NCBI GenBank assembly: GCA_022414725.1
Contig: CM039465.1
Span: 44,584,320-44,648,319, forward strand
Direction of reading: 5' to 3'
DNA from: Microglena sp. YARC
Taxonomy: Eukaryota; Chlorophyta; Chlorophyceae; Chlamydomonadales; Chlamydomonadaceae
Length of the DNA stretch: 64,000 nucleotides
The position numbers and the translations under genes were made by a program. The notes beneath the pieces were generated by a model. The model saw only the letters and a program-made list of their open reading frames with translations. It made no database searches and was not told the DNA's origin. Numbering within the stretch: position 1 is the stretch's first letter; each line of letters begins with the position of its first letter. Shown here one piece after another: positions 45,615 through 56,769 of the stretch.

Positions 45615-45802
45615 GGACGCCTATGGTACAGCCGCTTCACTCAGTGTCAGTGGCAGCAGTGCGGATGAGTGCATTACATTCATACATGGGGTAACTGACA
45701 AACTCCTGGAAAATCCGCTGAAGGTCATATTTCCCGATTTCGCATATCCTACCTGGAGTCTCAATACCAACTACTTGCTCGGATTTATAAGAAGACAAAG
45801 AG
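45615..45802 (+). CDS. Receptor gene exon 8: end of ectodomain
   Basis: The split codon TG|G gives W, then DAYGTAASLSVSGSSADECI, TFIHGVTDKLLENPL and FPDFAYPTWSLNTNYLLGF. The SGSSADECITFIHGVTDKLLE stretch resembles the last helix of solute-binding proteins (S-x-x-E-x-(L/C)-x-x-x-x-x-x-x-x-L). The last 22 bases carry one extra base compared with later copies, which read GFLEDKE or GFLGDEE before GTATG. Removing it gives phase 0, as exon 9 needs. Confidence 0.7.
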
Positions 45803-48060
45803 GTATGTGTGTTGTGAGGTCAGTGTGTGGTGTGAGTTTTTTTTGGCAGAGCCCCCTCTTTAAACGTGTTACCCATTTGTTGGTGTGTGTTGACTGTCTC
45901 GACCAGGAGTCCCTCAATACCGACTACTTGCTAGGGTTTTATAGAAGACAAAGAGGTATGACAATGTGTGTGAGTGAGTGTGTGAGTTTTTTGGCGGAGC
46001 CCCCTCTTCAAGGTGTGACCCATTTGCCTGTGTGTGTGACTGTACTACCAGGAGTCCCTCAATACCGACTACTTGCTAGGGTTTCTAGGAGACGAAGAGG
46101 TATGCGAAAGCTGTGTGAGTGTGTAGGATTTCTAGAAGACAAAGAGGTATGTGTGTGTGAGTGAGCGTGTGAGTTTTTTGGCGGAGCCCCCTCTTCAAGG
46201 TGTTACCCATTTGCCTGTGTGTGTGACTGTACTACCAGGAGTCCCTCAATACCGACTACTTGCTAGGGTTTCTAGGAGACGAAGAGGTATGCGTGTGTGA
46301 GTGTGTAGGATTTCTAGGAGACAAAGAGGTTATGTGTGTGGTGATGTGAGCGTGTGAGTGTGTGTAGGGATTTCTAGTACACGGAGGTGTATGTGTGTGT
46401 GCGTGTGAGTGTGGAAAGATTTCTATATGAAGATCAAAGAGGTATGTGTGTGTGAGTGAGGCGTGTATATGTGAGTGTGTGTAGGATTTCTAGAAGACAA
46501 AGAGGTATGTGTGTGTGAGTGAGCGTGTGAGTGTGTGTAGGATTTCTAGAAGACAAAGAGGTATGTGTGTGTGAGTGAGTGTGTGTGGGATTTCTAGAAG
46601 ACAAAGAGGTATGTGTGTGTGGTGAGTGGGGTGTGTGTGGGATTTTCTAGAAGACAAAGAGGTATGTGTGTGTGAGTGAGTAGTGTGTGGGATTTCTAGA
46701 AGACAAAGAGGTATGTGTGTGTGTGGTGAGTGAGTGTGTGTGGGATTCTTCTAGAAGACAAAGAGGTATGTGGTGTGTGTGATGAGTGAGTGTGTGTGGG
46801 ATTTCTAGAAGACAAAGAGGTATGCTTGTGGTGGTGTAGTGAGTGTGTGTGTGTATTTCTAGAAGACAAAGAGGTATGTGTGTGTGTGAGTGAGTGTTTG
46901 TGTGGGATTTCTCGGCTAGAAGACAAAGAGGTATGCCTGTGTGTGTGAGTGAGTGAGTGTGTGTGGGATTTCTAGAAGACAAAGAGTATGTGTGTCGTGT
47001 GTGAGTGAGTGTGTGTGGGATTTCTAGAAGACAAAAGAAAGGTATGTGTGTGTGTGAGTGAGTGTGTGTGGGATTTCTAGAAGACAAAGAGGTATGTGTG
47101 TGTGTGAGTGAGTGTGTGTGGGATTTCTAGAAGACAAAGAGGTATGTGTGTGTGTGAGTGAGTGTGTGTGGAATTTCTAGAAGACAAAGAGGTATGTGTG
47201 TGTGTGAGTGAGTGTGGTGTGGATTTTCTAGAAGACAAAGAGGTATGTGTGTGTGTGAGTGAGTGTGTGTGGTATTTCTAGAAGACAACAGGGTATGTGT
47301 GTGTGTGAGTTTGTGTGGGGATTTCTAGAAGACAAAGAGGTTATGTGTGTGTGAGTGTGTGTGGGGGGGGGATTCTAGAGTGAGAATTTCTAGAAGACAA
47401 AGAGGTATGTGTGAGTGAGTGTGTGTGTGGGGGGGATTTCTAGAAGACAAAGAGGTATGTGTGAGTGTGGTGTTTGGGGCTTCTAGAAGACAAAGAGGTA
47501 TGTGTGATGAGTGTGTGTGTGTGGGGGGATTTCTGAAGACAAAGAGGTATGTGTGAGTGAAGTGTGCTGTGTGGGGGGGACTTGTTCTAGAAGACAAAGA
47601 GTATGTGTGAGTGAGTGGTGTGTGGGGGGGATTTTCCTAGAAGACAAAGAGGTATGTGTGAGTGAGTGTGTGCTGTGTGTGGGATTGTCTAAGGACAAGA
47701 GGTATGGTGTGAGTGGAGTGGTGTGTGTGTGTGGGATTTCTAGAAGACAAAGAGGTATGTGTGAGTGAGTGTGTGTGTGTGTGGGATTTATAGAAGACAA
47801 ATCCCATTTCGCGGAGTGCGTGTTAGGGGGTTGGTATGGGGAGGATCGTGAGTGAGTGTGTGTGTGGGGGGGGGATTTCTAGAAGACAAGAGGTATGTGT
47901 GAGTAGTGTGTTGTGTGTGTGGGATTTGCTATATGACGCAAGACGGTATGTGTGTGAGTGAGTGTGTGAGTGAGTGTGTGTAGAATTTCTATATGACCAA
48001 GAGGTATGTGTGTGAGTGAGTGTGTGAGTGTTTGTAGGATTTCTAGAAGACAATTAGGTA
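45803..48060 (+). repeat. Intron 8: ~45 donor-side copies of GATTTCTAGAAGACAAAGAG|GTATG
   Basis: The first three units repeat a longer exon end (GAGTCCCTCAATACCGACTA...), at about 45905, 46051 and 46229. After 46290 the unit shrinks to about 40-60 bp: the last 20 bases of exon 8, a GTATGTGTGTG donor and a TGAGTGAG tract. It is the most amplified exon-donor unit in the gene. Confidence 0.88.
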
Positions 48061-49747
48061 TATTGTGTGAGTGAGTGTGTGTGTGAGTGGATGAGTGTGA
48101 GTGAGTGAGTGAGTGATTTTTTTGTTTGGCGAGCCCCCTCTTCAAGGGGGCTGGGCCCAGGGTTACCCATGTGTCCACATGTGTGACTGGATGACGTAGA
48201 CGGTCTCGTAACATAGACGATCTTGTAACATAGACAGTCTCGTAACATAGACGGTCTCGTAACATAGACGGTCTCGTGACTAATCACCATCTTAGGCCCC
48301 CCCCCCCCCCTCCACACGCACACACACACACACACACGCACTACTCAGCACACACATTACACTTGCACCTCACCACCAGCCCCTTGCCACTTGTGGCTCG
48401 CGTTATGAACACTCTCGCCGCCCATTTTGTAGCATCCGATTGCGACCGCTGCATAGATCTAGTTATCTTGAACATGCGACTTCGACTTGAACTTTGGTCT
48501 TTCTAATTGAACTTGGTCTTTCTTAATTGAACTTGGTCTTTCTAATTCAACTTGGTCTTTCTAATTGAACTTGAACTTGGTCTTTCTAATTCAACTTGGT
48601 CTTGGTCTTTCTAATTCAACTTGAGCTTGGTCCTTTCTAATTCAACTGAACTTGGTCTTGGTCTTTTCTAATTGAACTTGAACTTGGTCTTCTAATTGAA
48701 CTTGAACTTAGGTCTTTATAATTCAACTTGGTCTATGGTCTTTCTAATGAACTTGAACTTGGTCCTTCTAATTCAAACTTGAGCATGCGACTTCGACTTG
48801 AACCTTAGGTCTTGGTCTTTCTAATTCAACTTGAACTTGTCTTTTAATTGAACTTGAACTCCCCAATCACTGTTAAGGTCAGCACCACCCACCTCTCACA
48901 CATCACCACTCACCTCCCTCCCAGCCTTCCCCAAATCACTGGTGAGGTTCAGCACCACCCACCTCTCACACATCACCCCACTGCACCCTCCCCTCCCCCG
49001 CCTCCCCAAATCACTGTGAGGTCAGCAACCACCCACCTCACCCACCTCACCACACTCACCCTCCCTCCCCAAGCCTCCCCCAAACCACAGGTGTGAGGTC
49101 AGCACACCCACCTCACCCACCCCACACAACTCACACAACTCTCACACCTCACACAACTCACACGCCTAACTCAAATCACACAACTCACACTCTCACCCTC
49201 CCCCCAGGCCTCCCAACCACTGTTAAGGTCAGCACCACCCACCCACACAACTCACACAACTCACACAACTCACGCAACTCACACAACTCACACAACTCAC
49301 CCACCCTCACACACCCTCCCCAGCCTCCCCAAACCACTGTTGAGGTCAGCACCACCCACCTCACACACCTCACACAACTCACACACCCACCCTCACACAC
49401 CCTCCCCAGCTTCCCCAAACCACTGTTGAGATCAGCACCACCCACCTCACACAACTCCACCACAATCACACAACCCACCATCACACCACCCCCCCAGGCT
49501 TCTCCAAACCACTGTTGAGATCAGCACCACCACCTCACACAACTCACACAAACTCACCACACCCACCCTCACACACCCTCCCCAGCCTCCCCAAACCACT
49601 GTTGAGATCAGCACCACCCACCTCACACACCTCACACAACTCACACACCCACCCTCACACACCCTCCCCAGCCTCCCCAAACCACTGATAAGGTCAGCAC
49701 CACCCACCTCACACAACTCACACACCCCACTCACACACCCTCCCCAG
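48061..49747 (+). repeat. Intron 8 continued: GGTCTTTCTAATT array and ~12 acceptor-side copies
   Basis: A short CGTAACATAGACGGTCT repeat (48200-48275) is followed by CTTGGTCTTTCTAATTCAAC units (48495-48850). Then about 12 units of CCAG/CCAA, CCTCCCCAAACCACTGTTGA and GGTCAGCACCACCCACCTCA run to 49747. The last group copies the acceptor and start of exon 9 and reads PPQTTVEVSTT in each. Confidence 0.85.
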
Positions 49748-49950
49748 CCTCCCCAAACCACTGATGAGGTCAGCTCTTCTTCAGGAACCTCCTGGTGGCT
49801 ACCCCTAGCGATCATTCTACCAATCGTAGCTCTGCTGGCCCTGGGTGTGACCCTCATGATGCTCAGCAGCCAGCAGAAGAGGACATCTCAGGCCTTTTCC
49901 GGAAGGTCTTGGCCACCCAAAGATCGGGGCAAATGTTGTAGCATTCTTAG
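49748..49950 (+). CDS. Receptor gene exon 9: juxtamembrane linker and membrane helix
   Basis: The frame reads PPQTTDEVSSSSGTSWW, then LPLAIILPIVALLALGVTLM, then MLSSQQKRTSQAFSGR, ending CTTAG|GTAAGC. A Pro/Ser/Thr linker, a 20-22 residue hydrophobic helix and a basic stop-transfer segment (QQKR) form a single-pass type I membrane anchor. This is expected between a secreted solute-binding domain and a cytoplasmic cyclase. Residues after the helix may be frameshifted: the partial duplicate at 50196 reads differently. Confidence 0.75.
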
Positions 49951-50500
49951 GTAAGCTCCCTTATTTGTGTTAAAACAAATTACGCTAGGACCCCATTCCG
50001 GCAAAATTTCACACCCAGGCGTCCACCGGCATCGTCCACCAAGTCGCTTTGCAAAAAACAAAACTGGTTATATCAGCGCGGTATTACCCGTATACCCGCC
50101 AGCGACACTTATAATCTTGCTAACCCCGTTTTTGAGGTGGTTGGGCAAGTTCCTGTTAGTTTGTTGAGATGGTGATACGTTTTGTGGCGGTTTATTGTGA
50201 CCCTCATGGTGCTCAGCAGCAGCAAGAAGAGAACATCTCCAGCCTTTCCCCGGAAGGTCTTGGCACCCTAGATCCAGAGGCAAATGTTGCTTTCTTAGGT
50301 GAGCTCCCTCATTTGTGTAAAAATACTTTCACGCCAGACCATTTCCTTTGAAAAACTTTCTCACTCTGGAGCGTCGCACTGAGTCGCCTTAATTTGCAAC
50401 GCATCGCACGGAAAAATAAAACTGGTTTACATCGACGCGCAGGGGTACTACGCGTAATAAGTTACCAGCCCAGGACGAACATTAGAAACTACTCTCTCTT
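49951..50500 (+). repeat. Intron 9: one partial donor-side duplicate of exon 9
   Basis: GTGACCCTCATGGTGCTCAG at 50199 repeats the exon 9 end through CTTAG|GTGAGC near 50300. About 150 bp of the following intron (CACGCCAGACC...) is also repeated with divergence. The scaffold gap follows. Confidence 0.75.
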
Positions 50501-51500
50501 NNNNNNNNNNNNNNNNNNNNNNNNNNNNNNNNNNNNNNNNNNNNNNNNNNNNNNNNNNNNNNNNNNNNNNNNNNNNNNNNNNNNNNNNNNNNNNNNNNNN
50601 NNNNNNNNNNNNNNNNNNNNNNNNNNNNNNNNNNNNNNNNNNNNNNNNNNNNNNNNNNNNNNNNNNNNNNNNNNNNNNNNNNNNNNNNNNNNNNNNNNNN
50701 NNNNNNNNNNNNNNNNNNNNNNNNNNNNNNNNNNNNNNNNNNNNNNNNNNNNNNNNNNNNNNNNNNNNNNNNNNNNNNNNNNNNNNNNNNNNNNNNNNNN
50801 NNNNNNNNNNNNNNNNNNNNNNNNNNNNNNNNNNNNNNNNNNNNNNNNNNNNNNNNNNNNNNNNNNNNNNNNNNNNNNNNNNNNNNNNNNNNNNNNNNNN
50901 NNNNNNNNNNNNNNNNNNNNNNNNNNNNNNNNNNNNNNNNNNNNNNNNNNNNNNNNNNNNNNNNNNNNNNNNNNNNNNNNNNNNNNNNNNNNNNNNNNNN
51001 NNNNNNNNNNNNNNNNNNNNNNNNNNNNNNNNNNNNNNNNNNNNNNNNNNNNNNNNNNNNNNNNNNNNNNNNNNNNNNNNNNNNNNNNNNNNNNNNNNNN
51101 NNNNNNNNNNNNNNNNNNNNNNNNNNNNNNNNNNNNNNNNNNNNNNNNNNNNNNNNNNNNNNNNNNNNNNNNNNNNNNNNNNNNNNNNNNNNNNNNNNNN
51201 NNNNNNNNNNNNNNNNNNNNNNNNNNNNNNNNNNNNNNNNNNNNNNNNNNNNNNNNNNNNNNNNNNNNNNNNNNNNNNNNNNNNNNNNNNNNNNNNNNNN
51301 NNNNNNNNNNNNNNNNNNNNNNNNNNNNNNNNNNNNNNNNNNNNNNNNNNNNNNNNNNNNNNNNNNNNNNNNNNNNNNNNNNNNNNNNNNNNNNNNNNNN
51401 NNNNNNNNNNNNNNNNNNNNNNNNNNNNNNNNNNNNNNNNNNNNNNNNNNNNNNNNNNNNNNNNNNNNNNNNNNNNNNNNNNNNNNNNNNNNNNNNNNNN
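50501..51500. other. Assembly gap, 1000 N
   Basis: Exactly 1000 unspecified bases. The round number suggests a placeholder rather than a measured size, so exons may be missing here. Confidence 0.99.
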
Positions 51501-52260
51501 CCACCCAACCCCTACCCCCAACCCCCACCACCCATACCCTACCCCGCCAACAACCCCACCCACCCACCCTACCCTACCCCCACCCCACCACCCCTACCCC
51601 CACCCCACCCCTACACCCTACCCCCACCCCCACCCCCACCCACGCTCCTACCCCTACCCCCTACCCCAAGCCCACCCCTACCCCCCCTAACCCCCAACCC
51701 CCAGAACCCACCCCTACCCGCCTACCCCCACCCACCTCCTACCTACCCCCACCCACCCCTACCCACCTACCCCTACCCCCCACCCACCCCATACCCCACT
51801 ACCCCCACCCCACCCACCCTACCCCTACCCCTTACCCCCACCCACCCCTACCCCCACCCCTACCCCTTACCGCCCACCCCTACCCCTACCCCCATCCCCT
51901 ACCCCCCACCCCTACCCCCATCCCCCACCCCTACCCCTCTTAGTTCTCTCTGCATTCCCCACTGCACAGGCGACACACCCTACTGCCTGGGCACATCTGC
52001 CTAGCCCCTCCGACTGCTAGTATTCAGCTGCAAAAGCAACAGGCTTGAAGGATCAAATACCCCCACCCCTACCCCTCTCTCGCTCCCAGCCATTCCCCAC
52101 CCCCGCCCCACCCCCCCTTACCCCTCTCATGGCTCCCTCTGCACAGGCGATACACCTACCGTCTGAGCATCTGCCTAAGCCCCTCCGACTCCTTGTATAA
52201 TCTGCAAGGCAGCAGGTTGGATCGAATATTCTATTCACGAGGATGAGAAGAGGTCTTTAG
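51501..52260. repeat. CCCTACCCC low complexity and two related exon-like segments
   Basis: 51501-51945 is degenerate CCCTACCCC/CCACCC. Two similar segments follow at about 51968 and 52147 (CACAGGCGA(C/T)ACACC then GCATCTGCCTA(A/G)CCCC), each preceded by TGCACAG. They look like duplicated exon starts of the linker, but no frame is intact across both. Confidence 0.55.
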
Positions 52261-54445
52261 CTGGAGGAGTTGGGAACAATGTGCGAGAGCATTGAAAAAT
52301 GCCAAGCAGCGGAACACCTGCAGCTGCAGAGTCGAGTGCTTAGAGGAAGCTGTCCTGCCATGCCCGCCTCTCCGCACTGGAGGGTCTCACGTTGGGCTGG
52401 AGGGAAAGGACGTGTCAGAGGCAAGTCCCAGAACCATTTTTTTAGATTGGCTGGTGAGTGTGCTGGAAAGGATGTGTGTGTGTGAGCTTGTGGGGGGGGG
52501 GGGGGGAAGCGGTCCTGCCATGCCGTCACCCCCCGCGTCTGAGTCTCGCTGTGGGTGGAGGGAAGGAAGTTCAGAGACAGAGTCCAGAACCAGCCCAACC
52601 CCACCCCAACCCCACCCCAACCCCAAGCCAACCCCACAACATGTCCCAATTCACACCCCAATCCAAGCCCAACCTGTCCAATTCCCACCCCAACCCAACC
52701 CCACTGCACCCAACCACACGACCCACCCTCCCCCCTCAGGAGCCAAGGGAGCTGCAAGCGACTGCTGGGTGAGTGGGCGCCCCTAGACAAAAGCTTGAGT
52801 CAGAGGCGTGTTTCGTACCTCATTCCATGTCCCCAACAAAACAAAACACAACCCACCCTGTCTCAACACAAACACAGCCCACCATGCACCGCAAGAAAAA
52901 ACACAGCACAAGCCCAACCATGCACCAATAAAACGCAACGCAACCCAACGACAACCGTGCTACCAAAACCCACCCAGCCCCTCCCCGACAGGACCAAGGT
53001 GCTAGGCAAGACTGACTTGGCGTGAGGTGGGCGCGCCCTAACAAATTGGGAGTCAGAAGCTGTCCCGTGTTACCCAGTCCCCAACAAAACACAACACCAA
53101 CCCCACCATGCACAACAGAACAAAACGCAACTCAGCACCCAACCATCCACCCTCCCCCCACCGCACCCAAACACACCCCAAACACAACCCTCCCCCCGCT
53201 CAGACCAAAACACACGCCAACACACCCTGCCCCCCCCACCCCCCCCCCCCCCCGCCCCCCCCCCTCCCCCCTTCTCAGACCAAGGGGCTGGCAAGAGACT
53301 TGACTTGGGTGAGGGGGCCGTCCCTCGAAGCAGCTAGGAGTCAGAGCGTTGACGTACCTCACCCCAGAGGAGTTGGGGAGAGCACTACGAAGTGTTGTAC
53401 TGCTCAGGCATGTTGTTACAAGCTGTCCGGCAAGCCGTTTGCACAATACCCATGAGACCGACAAAGACAAAGAAAGCAGAACAAAATGATTTCGTGCAGG
53501 TGTCTTGCTGTTAAACATGAGGGTCAGGGTCGCTGAACAGGCGCAGCTCGGACAGGGCATGAGATGTCCTTGCTGTAAATGAGGTCAGGTCACTGAACAG
53601 GCGCCGAGCTCGACAGACATGCAGAGGTCTGTGCTGCGTGAATGAAGAGTTCAGGGCTCAGGAGCCTAAACCAGGCGCCAAGCTCGCAGGGCATGCAATG
53701 TCCGCTTCTGTAATGAGGTCAGTGTCCTAAACTGGATCCCATGCTCAACAGGGCATGCAGATGTCCGTGCTGTGAATGAGATCAGAGGGTCAGGGTCCTG
53801 AACAGGCGCCAAGGCTCGGCACAGGGCATGCAATGTTCCGCCGCTGCAAATGAGGGTCAGGGCCTAAAACGGATCCTTGCACGACCGGGACATGCAGATG
53901 TCGTGCTCATCAAGTTGAATGAGTATTCAGGGTCAGGGTCCTAAACAGGAACCCAACTCGACAGGACATGACTCAACCACCCAGGCAATACATGCGCCTG
54001 TACTATGTACCACTAGACTAGAGGAGACTCGACCAATACACGAGGTCCCACCACCGGTATAGGTTGAAACCCCCCTCAGCCATCTGCGATTCTACTGTGA
54101 AGGGCCTGAAGGACTGAATCGCACACCTTGAATCCACCAGCAGGGGTAGGAGGACTCTACACTTATCCTGAATCCATCACACCAGGGAGTAGACCCATCA
54201 GCCGCACTGATCCACCTCCACCAGGGGGGGGAGACTCTTACGGATAGCTGAATCCACCGTCAGAAGGGAAAGAGACTCAACAAATACCCGATCCACCCAC
54301 CACCCACAGGGGAGAGAACCGTCTATGGATACCTAGATCCACCACGGAAGTGAGTGAAACCCATAAACCACCTGCATCCACTTCCAGGGAGGCTGGAATT
54401 CGCCATGGGGGGTCACCATGAGAACAGCCTGCCTCTAGAGAATCT
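52261..54445. repeat. Degenerate linker region: four array types
   Basis: Units near 52350, 52510, 52740, 52990 and 53275 share CAGGAGCCAAGG/GACCAAGGGGCT and GAGTCAGAGGCGT, separated by CCCAACCC runs. From 53510 to 53960 units contain CAGGCGCCAAGCTCGACAGG and GGGCATGCAGATGTCC. From 54050 to 54400 units contain GATCCACCACC and AGGGGAGAGACTC. All have many 1-nt indels. The frames are too broken for an exon call. Confidence 0.6.
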
Positions 54446-54856
54446 GTGATGCCCATTCAGAGCTACTGGACTCTCCTTGTGCGTTGGGCAGGAATGCCCC
54501 CTGCACTGTCCTCCTTGCCTCAGATTGAGCATGTAGTAAGCCAAGGGCGGCCCAACAGTGAAGCGAGTCGTGCTTTCAGCGAGCCCGCCAACTTGTGGAC
54601 GCAGGCAGACTCGGCAGGAGGAGGTAGCAAAAAGAGAGATGAGAAGAAGTCGGCCAGTTCTGCAATCCAAAGGGTGCAGGGCATGCAGACTGCTGGCGTC
54701 AGTGACTGCTCTCTGAACAGCGAAGGGCAGGCAGGCTCGGCAGAGCGGGGAGGAGGAGAGCGGAGAGGTGATGAGTTTAGGAGTGCCGTGCAGAGTCTCT
54801 CCTTACCGGGACCACAAGCGCTGAGAGGACAAGGGCGTAGTTCTGCGGGGGAAGGT
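54446..54856 (+). CDS. Candidate cytoplasmic linker exon
   Basis: A clean 137-codon frame reads SLPQIEHVVSQGRPNSEA, SRAFSEPANLWTQADSAGG, KKRDEKKSASSAIQRVQGM and LNSEGQAGSAERGGGERRGD, up to a GAAG|GTACAT donor-like end. The hydrophilic, Ser/Gly/Glu/Arg-rich composition fits a disordered cytoplasmic linker between the membrane helix and the cyclase domain. The 5' end is unclear: an acceptor-like CCTTGCCTCAG at about 54523 is one option. No domain is recognised. Confidence 0.4.
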
Positions 54857-54939
54857 ACATAGGGGTGCAGAGCAGCAAAAGGGCTGCCGAGAGACCCCTT
54901 CATCGCAGTTGGGAGCATATCGGCTAGGATGACCTAGGG

Positions 54940-55335
54940 CTAGGTGAGCAAGTGTATGAGCTCGGGTTGGAGCGCCCGTGTTCTGTGTCCTGCCTCAGTC
55001 GCAATGGAGGAGGTAGAGCAGTGGTTGCCGTGTTCCACATCCAGCCACAACGGCAATGGTGAAGTAAAGGGTGGGTTGCCTGTTCTGTGTCCTGCCACCG
55101 CAAATGGAGGAAGTAGAGGCGTGGAGGTTGCCGGTCTCTGGTCCTGCCTCGGCCAGGCGAATGGGTATGTAGAGAGTGGGTTTGCCCGTTTTCAGACAAT
55201 CAGGCCACGACAAAGCAACTGGTGAAGTAGGAGGTGGAGTTGCCGTGTTCTGATGTCCTTGCCTCGGCAGCAATGGGAAAGTAAGGGTGGGTGCCGGTCC
55301 ACACTCCAAGCCACTCGGCGATGGGAAGTAAGTGC
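54940..55335. repeat. ~60-bp degenerate tandem repeat
   Basis: Units contain GTGAAGTAAGGGTGGGTTGC, GTGTTCTGTGTCCTGCC and TCAGCC(G/A)CAATGG, about six copies. It follows the candidate donor of the linker exon, but the shared exon edge is too degraded to prove. Confidence 0.65.
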
Positions 55336-55576
55336 TGCGGTGCGAGAAACGTAAGTCCCTGGGTTCCAGCTTTGCTGCCGGCCCACAAGGAGAAGGAGCA
55401 GGTGGTCAGGGCAGACGTCAGGACAGCAAGGGGGTAGCTGGGCTCAGCTGATGAATCTGCCTCAAGGAGTGTGAAATCTGCCTCCCAGGATTGGAAGTCG
55501 TGCCCTCCAAGGGTGTGAAAAACTCAGCCTCGAGGAGGTATGCGACTCAGCCTCGAGGGGTCGTGACTCGAGCTCG

Positions 55577-56070
55577 ATGAGAGACGAGGACGCAGAGGCA
55601 AGAGATGCTACAGGAGAACATGCGGAGATCGGACGAACAGGGGGAAAGATACGGCTATGGCAGAGGAGCACCCCTGTACGGAGACAGCTTGAGAACGCTG
55701 CACAAGCTGTGAGGCATCACACATCAAGAGACTTTACTGTGCGCCAGAAGGGTGTGAGAGGCAACCAGCCATAGGCTGGACGTTAGCAAGCGGGACACAT
55801 CAACAGCACTACGCAACGACTGCCGGCACTCCAGCAGAGACCTGCTGCTTGCACGTCGAGACCGATGGTGACCCGCCGCTGTATGAAATCAAACGCAGGC
55901 CTCGCTCCATTGGCAATGGACGTACCAACACGTTTATGCCGGAATATGAGCAGAGGAGGGAGCCCAGTAGGCAGCAAGAGGAGAGGAGCGGGCCTACCCA
56001 CCCCCAACACCGTCAGTTGAAGAGCGGGAGGAGCATATGCTGAGGCTGCTCGTGACGGAGGTGGGCGGAC
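55577..56070 (+). CDS. Candidate linker exon(s), frames broken
   Basis: Three + strand frame segments follow each other: RDEDAEARDATGEHAEIG (from 55577), ETDGDPPLYEIKRRPRS and MPEYEQRREPSRQQEE (from 55849), and, after a 1-nt shift near 55980, RAYPPPTPSVEEREEHMLRL then LVTEVGGLGEMI. The charged, helix-prone end (SVEEREEHMLRLL) looks like a coiled segment before a signalling domain. I infer cytoplasmic linker coding sequence damaged by indels; a separate gene is possible. Confidence 0.35.
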
Positions 56071-56769
56071 TTGGTGAAATGATCTGATTGAACTGACTAG
56101 GAAAGCCTAACAAAATATCTGATGCATTGCTAGAAAGAAAAAGAAAGGAAACAAAACATGGCTCCTATCTTCCAATAGTGATTTACTGGATGTGCAACTG
56201 GACACTGACCTCCAGTATATTTTAAATACTCAAGGATATTATTTTCAAAATATAATAATGCAATTACGTTGAGAAAATACAATGTCCCAATTATTATAAA
56301 GTATCGTATGATTTGTAAGCATCATCCTGATCTATCCAACATTGCAGAGTTGAACCCAGGTAGAAGGAGAAACTAGAACGAGATAAGTGGATTTACATTG
56401 GTCGACACAGACTGCAGAATCTGACGTCCGCAAGAAGAGTGTCTGTACCAGCTTTATGGGCTTTTTACTGCGTTCCAAGAGAGGTGTGCGGAGGAAGGAG
56501 GGGGGGGTCTTCCAAAAACCAGCAACGAGCACGCTGGGCGATATGCACGTTGCTGTGTGAGGGTTGGCTGGCGTAAGTACGCTGAAAATACTGGGTAAGT
56601 AGCCTGAAAATAGGAAACAGCTCACAAGCACCTGGACAAGCAATGCGCCTTGGCCTGTCGGGTATGGCTGGCAAGTAGACTGAAATAACTGGGTAAGTAG
56701 CTGAAACAATAAAACAGCTACAAGAGCACGCCTGGAGAGAGTGCTTTGAGACTTTAACTCCATGGTATG
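56071..56769. other. Intron-like, no gene seen
   Basis: AT-rich to about 56330, then two imperfect copies of GGCTGGCGTAAGTACGCTGA and ACTGGGTAAGTAGC-type sequence (56565-56710), which contain GTAAGT donor-like motifs. No convincing frame. Confidence 0.4.

Noticed and set aside
51501..51945. Telomere-like CCCTACCCC tract
   Set aside because: The unit is irregular and not the TTTAGGG-type repeat usual in green algae; it sits inside a gene region beside a scaffold gap.
50394..52004. Open frames across the 1000-N gap
   Set aside because: The frames are open only because N is not read as stop; the right part is CCCTACCCC low complexity.
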